A stretch of DNA of 64,000 nt from CBDFLS01 sp965249185 (GTDB taxonomy: Bacteria; Chloroflexota; Dehalococcoidia; Lucifugimonadales; Australimonadaceae): positions 448,207-512,206 of the forward strand of contig CBDFLS010000001.1 in NCBI GenBank assembly GCA_965249185.1, written 5' to 3'. Made by a program: the position numbers and the translations under genes. This document shows positions 1-9,245 of this stretch, piece after piece. A model generated the notes under the pieces. The model was given only the letters and a program-made list of their open reading frames with translations. It ran no database searches and had not been told where the DNA came from. Numbering within the stretch: position 1 is the first letter of the stretch; the number at the start of each line of letters is the position of its first letter.

Positions 1-312
1 CAGGAGGCCGTAGCGCGGGGCGTCGCAGGCGGCTATGAGCGTATCGTGGGCGCCGGGTGACGTATCCTCGACGAGGGTGAGCACCGGCCGCCGCTGGTTG
101 GTGACCAGCGTATCCCCAACCCGGGGCACGAGCCCCATGAAGTAGGCGCGGCTATGCTCCATGGACATGAGCTCGGTCAAGTCACCGGCGTTGAAGGCCC
201 AAGTGTCGACCACCTGCTCGCCGTGGGTGTTGATCACCTTGACCAGCCGCCCGCTTCCAACGCGGGCGGCCTTGCCCCGCCGAGCGGGGATGGTGACGAG
301 CTCCGCTGCCAT
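1..312 (-). CDS. DUF1989 (urea carboxylase-associated-like) protein, partial
   Basis: The 104 visible codons start at an ATG and run off the left edge of the window. The frame contains the family-typical stretch INTHGEQVVDTWAFNA (about residues 27-42) followed by LMSMEHSRAYF, both characteristic of DUF1989 proteins, which are often found beside urea carboxylase or amino-acid catabolism genes. No signal peptide is visible, so it is probably cytoplasmic. The C-terminal half of the domain is missing because the window ends. The biochemical role cannot be given: DUF1989 members have been linked to urea and guanidine metabolism, but many have no known function. Confidence 0.75.
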   Translation of the reverse strand, partial: MAAELVTIPARRGKAARVGSGRLVKVINTHGEQVVDTWAFNAGDLTELMSMEHSRAYFMGLVPRVGDTLVTNQRRPVLTLVEDTSPGAHDTLIAACDAPRYGLL

Positions 313-595
313 GGCCTGCCTCCACTGCGCTAAGAGCTGCCCGCTCCGCCGACGCCGGCACTATACGCCAAACGGGAGAGGCTGGAAATCCGGGTGGCTG
401 GAGCGCCTCCGAGATTCGCCCAACAGCCCCATGCCTCGAACGCCATGTGCGTATAATGGGCCGGTGGTCTCCATTGCCGAAGAGGCGTGTCCTAATGACC
501 TCCACAGCCGTAAATAGCGTGCGCGCCGCCGCTATCGTCAGCTTCTCCCACACGGTGGAGGGCAACCCCAGCGCGCCGTCCCAAGGGGGCGGGCC

Positions 596-1936
596 TTGAG
601 ACCGCTCCGTGGCGGCGTGGCGAGCATGGGCTACGGAGCGCTGGCCCTCATGCTGCTGGCCGCCGCCTGCGGCAGCCCAGCGCCCACGCCGGAGCCGACC
701 CCCACCCCCACTCCCGAGCCTCCGTCGCAGCGGGTGGCCTACGTGACCGGGAACTACGCCATTTTCACGGCCAAGCAGGACGGCGGCGGCGTGCAACGTT
801 TGCTGGGTGAGGAGGCCGGCGCCGCCTCCGGCGAGGCCGGCACCGACGTGGCAGACAGCCGACCGCGCTACGCCTGGCCGACCTGGTCCCCCACCGGCGA
901 GCACCTGGCCTTCAGCCGGGTACCCGGCACCGCCCGCGGGTCGGCCGCCGCGCTGATGGTGCTCACCATGAGCAACAGGCGGCTGGAGGCGGCCCACAAC
1001 ATGACGCCCGGGCACATAGGGCTGGTGGTCCAGAACGGCCCCCACTACACCCAGTGGTCGCCCGATGGCCGTCGCCTCACCTTCGTCGTCCCCGATAGCA
1101 ACGGCCTGCTTGTCTACATGGTTACTGTCACCGGTCTACTGGTCCCTCAGGTCTTGATCGACCAGGCGCCCGTCTATTTCGATTGGGACCGGGAGTCGTC
1201 GAACCTCTTTATCCACCGGCAGACCCAACTGTTCCAATACAGCCTGGCCGATGAGCAGATGACACCCATCGAGGAGCGGTCCGCGCTCTACCGCGTGCCG
1301 GCCATCGGTCCGGCGGGCGACCGAATAGCCTTTCTCGCGGAACGGGACGGCGTTACGACCCTCGTGGTCAGAACGATGGCCACGGGCGAGGAAGAGTGGC
1401 TCGCCACGGCGCCCCGGGAGACCGCCTTCATCTGGTCCCCCACCGAGCAATACATCGCCATCACCAGCAGGTCGGGAGCCGTCCCGGCGTTCTACGACGG
1501 GCTGGACCTTATCAACGTAGACACCGGCGAGCGGCGGCGGCTCCTGGACGGTCTCGTCCTCTCCTTCTTCTGGTCGCCCGACGGAGAGCGGCTGGCGGTC
1601 ATCCGTGGCCTGCCCGATTCCATCTCCTTCGAGTGGAGCGTGGTGGAGCTCGCCTCGGGCGACACGCGGCCCCTCACCACCTTCCTCCCCTCCGCCGATA
1701 TGCTGAGCCTCCTGACCTTCTTCGACCAGTTCAGCACCTCTCACTCGCCGTGGGCCGAAGACTCCATGCACCTCGTCTTCGCGGGCCAGGTGCGGACGTC
1801 CACGGACGCCAGCTCGACCGGCGCCGCCAGCATCTACGTCCTGGACACCTCCGGTGATGGGACTCCCCAGGCTATCGCGGAGGGCAACCTGGCCATCTGG
1901 ATCCCCAGCGCGGCTTCACATTACTTCGAAGACTAG
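596..1936 (+). CDS. Secreted lipoprotein with PD40/TolB-like beta-propeller
   Basis: The N terminus has two arginines, a hydrophobic run and the lipobox LAAAC (Cys at about residue 25), followed by a Pro/Thr linker typical of lipoproteins tethered outside the membrane. The rest is a run of WD40-like PD40 blades such as PTWSPTGEHLAFSR, TQWSPDGRRLTFV and FFWSPDGERLAVI, with the repeated W-S-P-D/T-G turn. These propellers normally bind proteins or ligands at the cell surface. The frame opens with TTG; an ATG ten codons later is possible but would lose the positive charges of the signal peptide. A TATAAT box lies at 452-457 without a convincing -35 element. No partner gene is evident because the next operon is convergent. 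Confidence 0.8.
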   Translation: MRPLRGGVASMGYGALALMLLAAACGSPAPTPEPTPTPTPEPPSQRVAYVTGNYAIFTAKQDGGGVQRLLGEEAGAASGEAGTDVADSRPRYAWPTWSPTGEHLAFSRVPGTARGSAAALMVLTMSNRRLEAAHNMTPGHIGLVVQNGPHYTQWSPDGRRLTFVVPDSNGLLVYMVTVTGLLVPQVLIDQAPVYFDWDRESSNLFIHRQTQLFQYSLADEQMTPIEERSALYRVPAIGPAGDRIAFLAERDGVTTLVVRTMATGEEEWLATAPRETAFIWSPTEQYIAITSRSGAVPAFYDGLDLINVDTGERRRLLDGLVLSFFWSPDGERLAVIRGLPDSISFEWSVVELASGDTRPLTTFLPSADMLSLLTFFDQFSTSHSPWAEDSMHLVFAGQVRTSTDASSTGAASIYVLDTSGDGTPQAIAEGNLAIWIPSAASHYFED

Positions 1937-2016
1937 CCGGGCGTGGCGCCGCCGAACAGGCGGGCGAGGCATCTCGAGCGCGTAAGCGGTGGCCGGAGCG
2001 GGGCCGTCCCCGAAGC

Positions 2017-3057
2017 TCACGTCGCACGGCCGGCATACCGGCGGCCGGAATCCTCGTGCAGGTAGCATGCCGCCAGGTGGCCGGGGCGGACCTCCTGCAG
2101 GGCCGGACGCTCCAGCTCGCAGAGGCCGGGCATGAACTGGGGACACCGGGTATGGAAGGGACAGCCGCCGGGGAGGTTTGCGGGGCTGGGGGCCTCGCCG
2201 GCGACCACGGGCCGGTGGCGGTGCAGGTTCGCGGGGTCCGGTTCCGGCACGGCATCGATGAGCGCCCGCGTGTACGGATGCAGGGGACGCTCGATTACGT
2301 CGTCGGGCCTCCCCTGCTCCACGATGCTGCCGCCATACATAACGGCGATCTGGTCGGAGAAATGTCTCGCGCTGGCGATGTCATGGGTGATGTACAGAAA
2401 GGCGATGCCGTAGCGCTGCTGGAGGTCGCGCATCAGGTAGAGGAGCTCCGCCCGGCTGGAGGCATCGATCATGGATACCGGCTCGTCGGCCACGATGTAT
2501 TTCGGCTGCAGCACCAACGCGCGGGCGATGCCGACACGCTGGCGCTGGCCCCCCGAGAGGGTGTGGGGGTAGCTGGCCGCGAAGTTGGCGGCCGGTCGGA
2601 GGTGGACATCCTCCAACGCCTGGCGCACGCGGTCCATGCGCTCGGGTCTCTTGCCCAGGCCATGGACCACCAGCGGCTCCTCCACGGTCTGCGACACGCT
2701 CCGATAGGGGTTGATGCTGGAATACGGGTCCTGGAAGACGACCTGGGCCTGGCGCCGGAAGCCCTTGAGCTTCCCCTCTTCCAGGCGCGTGATGTCTTCG
2801 CCGTCGAACTGCACGGTGCCCCGCACCGGACTCACCAGCCGCAGGGAGACCCGGCCCAGCGTGGTCTTCCCGCTGCCCGACTCCCCCACCATGGCGAGGG
2901 TCTCGCCCTGTCGAATCGCTAGGGAGACGCCCGTAACGGCCCGGATGGTAACCGTTTGGAAGAGTCCCTTGCGTGCGTGGAAGTGGACGTCCACGTCCCG
3001 TAGCTCCACCAGCTCGGTGGCGCTTTTGCCCTTGGCGCTCGCTTCCTGTCCTTTCAT
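2017..3057 (-). CDS. Peptide/nickel-type ABC importer ATPase (OppF/DppF-like)
   Basis: This 346-residue protein is the second ATPase of a dipeptide/oligopeptide-family importer. It has Walker A GESGSGKTT at residues 58-66, the signature LSGGQRQRVGIARAL, a Walker B ending in VADEP, and the C-terminal OppF/DppF extension with a Cys cluster (GGCPFHTRCP) that in relatives binds an iron-sulfur cluster. It is the last gene of a minus-strand operon, 15 bases after the companion ATPase. It would dimerise with that protein on the cytoplasmic side of the two permeases. Substrate cannot be read from the ATPase. Confidence 0.92.
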   Translation of the reverse strand: MKGQEASAKGKSATELVELRDVDVHFHARKGLFQTVTIRAVTGVSLAIRQGETLAMVGESGSGKTTLGRVSLRLVSPVRGTVQFDGEDITRLEEGKLKGFRRQAQVVFQDPYSSINPYRSVSQTVEEPLVVHGLGKRPERMDRVRQALEDVHLRPAANFAASYPHTLSGGQRQRVGIARALVLQPKYIVADEPVSMIDASSRAELLYLMRDLQQRYGIAFLYITHDIASARHFSDQIAVMYGGSIVEQGRPDDVIERPLHPYTRALIDAVPEPDPANLHRHRPVVAGEAPSPANLPGGCPFHTRCPQFMPGLCELERPALQEVRPGHLAACYLHEDSGRRYAGRAT

Positions 3058-3072
3058 GGTCTCCCGGCCCTC

Positions 3073-4119
3073 CTATCCCTCGGGGCTCTCGCGGGCCGCC
3101 GGCCGGCCGGCGGATGCCTCGGGGCCGTAGAGCCAGCAGCGAAGGGTCTGCGTGCCCCCCGCTTCCGACCAGACGGGCGTGTCGTGGGGGCAAGGCGCGA
3201 AGGCGGAGGGACAGCGCGGGTGGAACCGGCATCCCGTGGGGGGCTCAACGAGGTCGGGCGGGCTCCCAGGCAGGAACTCCGGCTTGGCCGGGTCGTGAAG
3301 CCTGGGGATGCTGGAGATGAGTCGCTGCGTGTACGGGTGCTTGGGCTGGGTGAGCACCTCGTCCACGGTCCCCGACTCGATGTGCTCGCCGCCGTAGGCC
3401 ACCACGATGCGGTCGCAGATGTCGCTGGCCAGCGCGATGTCGTGGGTGATGAAGAGCATGGCCATGCCACGCCGGCGCTTCAGGTCCTTCAGTAGATTGA
3501 GCACCTGGGCTTGGACGCTCACGTCCAGGGCCGAGGTGGGCTCGTCCAGAATGAGGAGCTGGGGGTCCATGATCAGGGCCATGGCCAGCACCACCCGCTG
3601 CTTCATGCCGCCGCTGAGCTCATGGGGGTAGCGCCGCAGCACCTCCGCGGGCAGGCCCACCAGTCCAAGCAGCTCCTCGGCCCGTCGGTACGCCTCCCGT
3701 TTCGACGAGCCGCCATCCTGCAACGCCCGCTCGGTGATCTGCTGGTCCACGCGAAGCACCGGGTTCAGCGAGTTCATCGCGCCCTGGAACACCATGGCCA
3801 TGGTGCGCCATCGGATCTCTTTTCGAAACTGCTCGCTGGAAAGCGACATGAGGTCCCTCCCCTTCCAGAGGAGCTGGCCCTGGTAGAGGACGACGTTCCT
3901 CGGCAACAGCCGCATGAGGGCCAGCGCCAGGCTGCTCTTGCCGCTCCCCGACTCACCCACTATCCCCAACGTCTCTCCCTCTCCCCCGATGGTGAAGGAG
4001 ACCCCATCCACCGCACGGACGGGCCCGGCGGCAGTCCTGTAGTGGAGCTTCAGGTCCCGGACATCTAGTAGTGGCGGCATAGGCTTGGCCTTAACGGGTG
4101 CCCCGACGGGCGGGATCAA
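3073..4119 (-). CDS. Peptide/nickel-type ABC importer ATPase (OppD/DppD-like)
   Basis: The 348-residue ATPase carries Walker A GESGSGKSS, signature LSGGMKQRV, Walker B LLILDEP and the OppD/DppD C-terminal zone with GCRFHPRCP. It overlaps the end of the upstream permease gene by 29 bases, so the two are probably translationally coupled. Paired with the OppF-like protein it forms the heterodimeric motor of the importer. The order binding protein, permease B, permease C, ATPase D, ATPase F is the classic dpp/opp order. Confidence 0.92.
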   Translation of the reverse strand: MIPPVGAPVKAKPMPPLLDVRDLKLHYRTAAGPVRAVDGVSFTIGGEGETLGIVGESGSGKSSLALALMRLLPRNVVLYQGQLLWKGRDLMSLSSEQFRKEIRWRTMAMVFQGAMNSLNPVLRVDQQITERALQDGGSSKREAYRRAEELLGLVGLPAEVLRRYPHELSGGMKQRVVLAMALIMDPQLLILDEPTSALDVSVQAQVLNLLKDLKRRRGMAMLFITHDIALASDICDRIVVAYGGEHIESGTVDEVLTQPKHPYTQRLISSIPRLHDPAKPEFLPGSPPDLVEPPTGCRFHPRCPSAFAPCPHDTPVWSEAGGTQTLRCWLYGPEASAGRPAARESPEG

Positions 4120-5569
4120 CGCGGGCGAAGGATGTGGAACCCATACGCCGGAGCCTCGGGTTCACCACCGGCTCCATGGCCAGGGCCAACAGCATAAAGG
4201 TCACGGCGGTGATAACGATGAGCACTCCGGGAGGGACGATCCACCACCACCAGCCCAAGAAGACGGCGCCGGTCCTGAACCCCTGCTCCAGAATCTGCCC
4301 CCACGTGGGGATGGAGGGGTCGCCCAGCCCCAGGAAGCTGAGTCCCGCCTCGGCCAAGATAGCGGCGGGCGCGAAGAAGATCATCTGGGCGAAGACGAAG
4401 GGCGCTGTGTGAGGAAATACGTGGCGGTACATGATCCTCCAACGGGACGCCCCCACGGCGACGGCGGACTCCACAAGCTGCCCGGAGCGAAGCTGCAGCA
4501 CCATGGAGCGGACCAGGATGGTGAGACCGGGCCAGCTAAATGCCACCAGGAACAGGATGATGAGCAGGAGATGGGACCCCAGTATGAAGACGAGAAAGAT
4601 GAGCAGCGGCAGGAGGGGCACATTCGCCACGATATCGGTCAGCCGCTGGATGACCAGGTCGGTCTTGCCTCCCGAATAGCCGCTGATCACGCCCAGGGTG
4701 GTGCCGATGGCCGTTGTGGCCACCGACGCCAGCAGCGCGATAAGCAGAGCGATGGGCAGCCCGAAGAGGAGGCCCTGGGCCAGGTCTCTGCCCAGGGAGT
4801 CGGTGCCCATGAGCCCGAAGAGCGAGCCACCCACGACAAATTTCACCTGGTCCACCGAGTCCCGGGGGTCGCTCACGGTCACCCGCAGTATGAGCTCGTA
4901 CCCGCCGTTGAGGAGGCGAAGCCCCTCCACGGCGGCCGGGTCGGGCAGGCCGACGATGGCCCGGGAGGTCGCGTCTCGAAACTGCTCCAGCGGCAGGCTT
5001 GCCCCGTATTCGTCCGCGAAGAAGTCCCGCATGGCCGCCGCCGTTTGCGGAGCGGCCGTGAGGGACACGCGCAGTGGTTCCTGATGGAACCGCTGGAAGG
5101 GCCCGGTCTCCTCTGAGCGGGGACTCGGCACCACCTGACGGTGCAGCGTCACCTCCGTGCCATCGGGCCGCGCCACGGAGGCGGCCAGGACCGGTGGCCG
5201 TCCGTAGTAGGTGACTCCCGCCACGCTGAAGTTCATGAATGTCGGCGGCTCGGCGGCGGTGAACTCCAGCGGCAGCCGATATGTCCGCACCTCGGTCGTG
5301 CCGGAAACGGCGACTTCGTCCGGCTCATCGCTGACCAGCGTGGCATGATGTACCGGTTTACGGCCGGAAAACAGACCGGTCCAGACCGGAGGGGCGCTCT
5401 TGGGGTTGTCCGCCCATACAGCCGGATTGTTCCACCTGCTCGTGCCGAAGTCCAGGGGGAAAGTGGCCACCACGTAGACCGATAGCGACACGAGCACCGT
5501 CAGCAGCGCCACGCCGGCCTTGCCCGTGCCGCTGGAGAACAGCTCCCGGAGCATCCCGCGCAAGGTCAT
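4091..5569 (-). CDS. ABC importer permease (DppC/OppC-like) with large extracytoplasmic insertion
   Basis: Residues 20-40 form a first membrane helix. Residues 250-485 are the usual permease core, beginning at LFGLMGTDSLGRDL and including an EAA loop (VESAVAVGASRWRIMYRHVF) that docks on the ATPases. Between them lie about 200 residues of soluble sequence, making the protein 492 residues long against roughly 290-310 for ordinary DppC. The insertion should face outside. It starts four bases inside the end of the dppB-like gene. The insert may contact the equally oversized binding protein; that is inference. Confidence 0.88.
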   Translation of the reverse strand: MTLRGMLRELFSSGTGKAGVALLTVLVSLSVYVVATFPLDFGTSRWNNPAVWADNPKSAPPVWTGLFSGRKPVHHATLVSDEPDEVAVSGTTEVRTYRLPLEFTAAEPPTFMNFSVAGVTYYGRPPVLAASVARPDGTEVTLHRQVVPSPRSEETGPFQRFHQEPLRVSLTAAPQTAAAMRDFFADEYGASLPLEQFRDATSRAIVGLPDPAAVEGLRLLNGGYELILRVTVSDPRDSVDQVKFVVGGSLFGLMGTDSLGRDLAQGLLFGLPIALLIALLASVATTAIGTTLGVISGYSGGKTDLVIQRLTDIVANVPLLPLLIFLVFILGSHLLLIILFLVAFSWPGLTILVRSMVLQLRSGQLVESAVAVGASRWRIMYRHVFPHTAPFVFAQMIFFAPAAILAEAGLSFLGLGDPSIPTWGQILEQGFRTGAVFLGWWWWIVPPGVLIVITAVTFMLLALAMEPVVNPRLRRMGSTSFARVDPARRGTR

Positions 5570-6621
5570 GAGCTGTACCTCACTCGCGGGTCCAGCACCA
5601 CGTACAGGACCTCGAGCACCATGCGGGCCACCACGTACATCAGGGTGAATATGAACGTGAGGGCGACGATAACCGCCTCATCGGGCGTGCCGGCGATGGC
5701 GTCGAAGTAGAGCCGGCCCATCCCCCGCCAGTCGAAGACGGTCTCGATAAGGATCGCCCCGCCCAGGGAGCCGGTGAGCCCCAGGATGAGGCCGGTCACG
5801 ATGGGAGGTGCGGCCACCCGCAGGATGTGACGCCGGATGACGACTCCTTCTGGCAACCCCTTCGCCCTGGCGACGGTGACATGGTCCTCCTGGGCCACGT
5901 TCAGCGTCATGGTCCTGACGGTGTACAGATAGGGGCCCACGCTGACCAGGACGAGTGAGGCAACGGGCAAAATGGCGTGCTTCAGTAGGTCCAGAGTGCG
6001 GCCGATGCCGCCCTCCGGCGGAGGCGTGCTGTACATGCCGCCCGCGGGGAGGATGCCCAGCTTGAAAGCGAAGACGAGGATCATGAGGATCCCTATCCAC
6101 CAGGCCGGTGTCGCGAAGGAGATGGCCGAGAAGTAGGAGATGACGCGGTCCAGCTTGGAGCCGGCCCGCGCCGCCATCCGCGCTCCCACCGCCAGTCCCA
6201 CCACGGCGGTGATGATCATGGCAGTGGTCAGCAGCAGGACGGTATTGGGCAGCCGCTCCAGGATGATGTCTGAGACTCGGGGGCTTCCGGAGGAGCTCCT
6301 GAGCGTCCGGGCCTCGCCCAGATCAAGGGCGAGCACTCGGAAGAGGGTGTCGGGGAGCCGAGTGTACCATCGCTGGTCGACGCCATAGAAGGCCTCCAGC
6401 TCCTGCCGCTGGACCTCCAGCGTACGCTCCAGCTCGTCCGGATCGCGGATCGTCTGGGCCAGCGAGACCCGCAGGCCCCGCAGCTCCTCGCCCACCTGGG
6501 CGTTCAGCAGGCGGTCCGAAAATCCGGTGGCGCCCAGGCTGATGACCAGCAGCACCAGGACGGCCACCAGGACGCCGAGAAGCGTCAACCCCCGTATGGC
6601 TAACGGCCGGACGAAGGACAT
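5566..6621 (-). CDS. ABC importer permease (DppB/OppB-like)
   Basis: The 351-residue membrane protein has an N-terminal helix (about residues 10-30), an extracytoplasmic segment of about 110 residues with a charged, coiled-coil-like stretch, then the multi-helix permease core. The EAA loop is TVARAKGLPEGVVIRRHIL and the C terminus is the usual DPRVRYSS. It forms the heterodimeric channel with the adjacent DppC-like permease, and the stop and start codons overlap. Like DppC here, the segment between helix 1 and the core is longer than in enteric DppB. Confidence 0.88.
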   Translation of the reverse strand: MSFVRPLAIRGLTLLGVLVAVLVLLVISLGATGFSDRLLNAQVGEELRGLRVSLAQTIRDPDELERTLEVQRQELEAFYGVDQRWYTRLPDTLFRVLALDLGEARTLRSSSGSPRVSDIILERLPNTVLLLTTAMIITAVVGLAVGARMAARAGSKLDRVISYFSAISFATPAWWIGILMILVFAFKLGILPAGGMYSTPPPEGGIGRTLDLLKHAILPVASLVLVSVGPYLYTVRTMTLNVAQEDHVTVARAKGLPEGVVIRRHILRVAAPPIVTGLILGLTGSLGGAILIETVFDWRGMGRLYFDAIAGTPDEAVIVALTFIFTLMYVVARMVLEVLYVVLDPRVRYSS

Positions 6622-6756
6622 GGCCGCAGGGCCTCCGCTTCTATACCAGAGAGGTCTCGGCTGCTTGAGGACGCCCAGCGAGCATGATGGGGCTCCTTTC
6701 TACCGGCGAAAGGGGGCGGCGAAAGGGGGCGGCCGCGGAAGGCCCTCACGCTTGGC

Positions 6757-9240
6757 CTAGGGGACCACGTCCAAGCCGACGGCCCGCTCGGCCAGGGAGG
6801 CGATCTCGTCGCTGAAGGCAGCCAGGGAGAGAGTGTACACCCCAGGGACGAGTCCGGCGGTCGTCCCCGAGTCGAGCCGGACGGTGAAACTGCCGCCGGA
6901 GGACGGCTCGACCTGCCCATCGGCGACGATCCTGCCCTCAGACGGGTCCACAAGCACATAGCGCAGGCTCAGCTTCCCCGGCCCCTCAACCTCGACCGTG
7001 ACCTCGGCGGCCCGGCCCGCGGTGACCGGCTCCACCGTCACCCGGCCGATCTCGAGGCGAGGCGCGGCTCCGAGGAACCACTGGCCCGGCCGGTAGGGAT
7101 AGCTCGGGTCACGGTAGGCCACGATCTCGGCGAACTGGGCCGGCGGGTCGTACCGGGTCAGCATGAAGGGACCATTGCTGATCACCAGGAGGCCATGCTC
7201 GTCAAACCAGTCGATAGCCGCCTGATACCGGTCCTCGGCCTCCGCCTCGCTGGTCAAGGACACGTTTCCGACCGTGAACACTCCCTTGGGCAAGGCGGCG
7301 GCGGTGGCGAAGTCACGCAGGGCGCGGACCACCAGCCGGGCATCCCTGTCCACGACCAGGCTCAGCCAGCTCACCTTGAACCGGGCGGCGGCGGTGTCGC
7401 TGTAGGCGGCGCGCCGCTGCTCAAACACCAAGTCGTCCATGGCGGCCAGCAGCTCCCAGGGAGTGCTCAGGCCCGTGGGCGAGGCGTAGGACGCGATCTG
7501 GCGCTCATCGAAGTGCCAGAAGTCTACGTAGACCTCCAGCCTGTTGTCGTCCAGGATGCGGTAGCCACGGATCGTGTCGAGATAGGGCCGCGCCGTGACC
7601 CCCAGGGCGAACTCGATCTTCACCTTGTTGGGGTCGTAGGAGATCTCATGGGACTGGGCGATGGAGTAGACCGCATCGGCCATGGTGATGGGCTGACCGT
7701 GGTGCCACTTGGCGCTGAAGTACTTGGAATAGTCGAAGGTCACCTTGCTGGTGGCCTGGACCCCCTGGCCCAGCGCGCGCCACTGGTCGCGGACGGCGTC
7801 CCACATGACGGCGTCGGCGGGCACATCGAGCTTCTGCTGAGGCCCCGCGGTCTCCACCTCAAAGCCGGCCCGGAAGGGCATGGGGATGCCGGTGAAGGGG
7901 TGGTTCCAGACCGGCGGGTCGTGGAGATTTATCCAGATATCGTTGCTGTAGACATCGCCGAAGCCGCCCACCGGGTTCCAGGTGGTGCGGTCGGTCCACA
8001 CCCAGAGATTCCCCACCGTCAGATCGGTCTCGCCGGGGACGAAGGCTTCCCGGACGCTCCAGGGACCCTTGGGGCCGGCCACCAGGTCGGTGGTGATGCC
8101 GCGCACGTCCACGCTCACGGGAAAGCTGTTCATGACCGTTGCCACGCCGATGCGGACCGACTCGTCCAGCGCGAGCTCCGTCATGCGCCGGTAGATCTCG
8201 TCCCGCTCCTGGGCGTTCTGAAAGTCTCCCGTGAACAGGCGTTGTCCCAGCTCGTCCAGCTCATCCTGCTGGTACTGCCAGAAGCCGACCTCCCGCCAGC
8301 CGGGCATGTTGCCCAGCCAGGGGGCCGCCATCTGATTGATGGTGGCGAAATCGTACCGCTGGGAAGCCGAGCGGCCCCAGCCCTCGGTGTAGAGGTGCCA
8401 GCTAAAGGCTTGCGGGTCGGAAGCGTAGACCCCGAGGACCGCCGGAGCGAACTGCTGGTAGCTGGGGGCGACGGTAAAGCCCGCCTTCTCCAGCTCCACA
8501 CGCAGCAGGTTGCCGACGTCCCAGCGCTCGTCCTCCACCCGGATAATGAAGGTGAGCCGAACGGACTGACCCTGGTAGTGCCACTTCCCGTCCACCAGAT
8601 CGGCCCCCATTGCGGCCATCTCCCGCTGAATGATGCTCCGGGCCCGCTCCGGGTCGTAGCGGATATCCGACCCCTTCACCTGGCTGTAGACGGTGAGGAA
8701 ATCGAAATCGCTGGCGCCCAGGTGGGTGATCATGGGGAGGGCCATGCCCTGATAGATGTCGCTGACAATGAACTCGCGGTCGACCAGATACTGGACCGCC
8801 TGACGGACCGCCTTGCTGGAGAAGGGATTGAGGCGGCCCTCCGGGGGAGGGGCCGGGTTCAGGATGATGGAGATGGTGCTGGCAGGAGCCTCGTGGATCA
8901 GTAGGTTGGTCTCTTTGCGAAGCTCGCGGGCGGCGGGAGTCTTGAGGCTGAACAGGTACATATCCATCTCGCCCGCCTGCATGTGCAAAGGCGCCCGGTC
9001 CACGTGGAAGGACTTGAAAAACACACGGTCGGCGGCGGGGCCGGGCCGATTGTGGGGCGGCGCATACTCCGCCGGGGTGATGGCAGGCCGCCGCGTGGGT
9101 GTCGGCGGCGTCTGTCCCGCCGTACCGGTCTCGGTAGTCCCGAGAGCAGCCGTGGCGGTGGGCTTCGCATCGCCGCTGCAGGCAGCCGCCATCAGGCCGA
9201 CGGCCAGCAGCGAGATGCCCAGCCAACGCGGTTCGTGCAT
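6757..9240 (-). CDS. Oligopeptide-type substrate-binding lipoprotein with rearranged domain order
   Basis: I start this gene at the ATG at 9240, which gives a signal peptide with lipobox AAAC (Cys21) and a Thr/Pro linker. The 827-residue protein belongs to the SBP family 5 of peptide/nickel importers, but its elements are in unusual order. The block that is normally C-terminal (SKAVRQAVQYLVDREFI, residues 142-158) comes first, while the normally N-terminal block WHHGQPITMADAVYS is near residue 510 and GPFMLTRYDPP near 690. The last 85 residues look like an Ig-like beta domain. It lies 135 bases upstream of the permeases and only five bases after the upstream BNR-repeat gene. It would capture substrate outside the membrane; substrate unknown. 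Confidence 0.85.
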   Translation of the reverse strand: MHEPRWLGISLLAVGLMAAACSGDAKPTATAALGTTETGTAGQTPPTPTRRPAITPAEYAPPHNRPGPAADRVFFKSFHVDRAPLHMQAGEMDMYLFSLKTPAARELRKETNLLIHEAPASTISIILNPAPPPEGRLNPFSSKAVRQAVQYLVDREFIVSDIYQGMALPMITHLGASDFDFLTVYSQVKGSDIRYDPERARSIIQREMAAMGADLVDGKWHYQGQSVRLTFIIRVEDERWDVGNLLRVELEKAGFTVAPSYQQFAPAVLGVYASDPQAFSWHLYTEGWGRSASQRYDFATINQMAAPWLGNMPGWREVGFWQYQQDELDELGQRLFTGDFQNAQERDEIYRRMTELALDESVRIGVATVMNSFPVSVDVRGITTDLVAGPKGPWSVREAFVPGETDLTVGNLWVWTDRTTWNPVGGFGDVYSNDIWINLHDPPVWNHPFTGIPMPFRAGFEVETAGPQQKLDVPADAVMWDAVRDQWRALGQGVQATSKVTFDYSKYFSAKWHHGQPITMADAVYSIAQSHEISYDPNKVKIEFALGVTARPYLDTIRGYRILDDNRLEVYVDFWHFDERQIASYASPTGLSTPWELLAAMDDLVFEQRRAAYSDTAAARFKVSWLSLVVDRDARLVVRALRDFATAAALPKGVFTVGNVSLTSEAEAEDRYQAAIDWFDEHGLLVISNGPFMLTRYDPPAQFAEIVAYRDPSYPYRPGQWFLGAAPRLEIGRVTVEPVTAGRAAEVTVEVEGPGKLSLRYVLVDPSEGRIVADGQVEPSSGGSFTVRLDSGTTAGLVPGVYTLSLAAFSDEIASLAERAVGLDVVP

Positions 9241-9245
9241 CACGG

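Noticed and set aside
7195..8904. Very long open frame on the plus strand opposite the binding-protein gene
   Set aside because: Its composition is the mirror of a GC-rich coding strand, it has no ribosome-binding site, and the opposite strand encodes a clear family protein.
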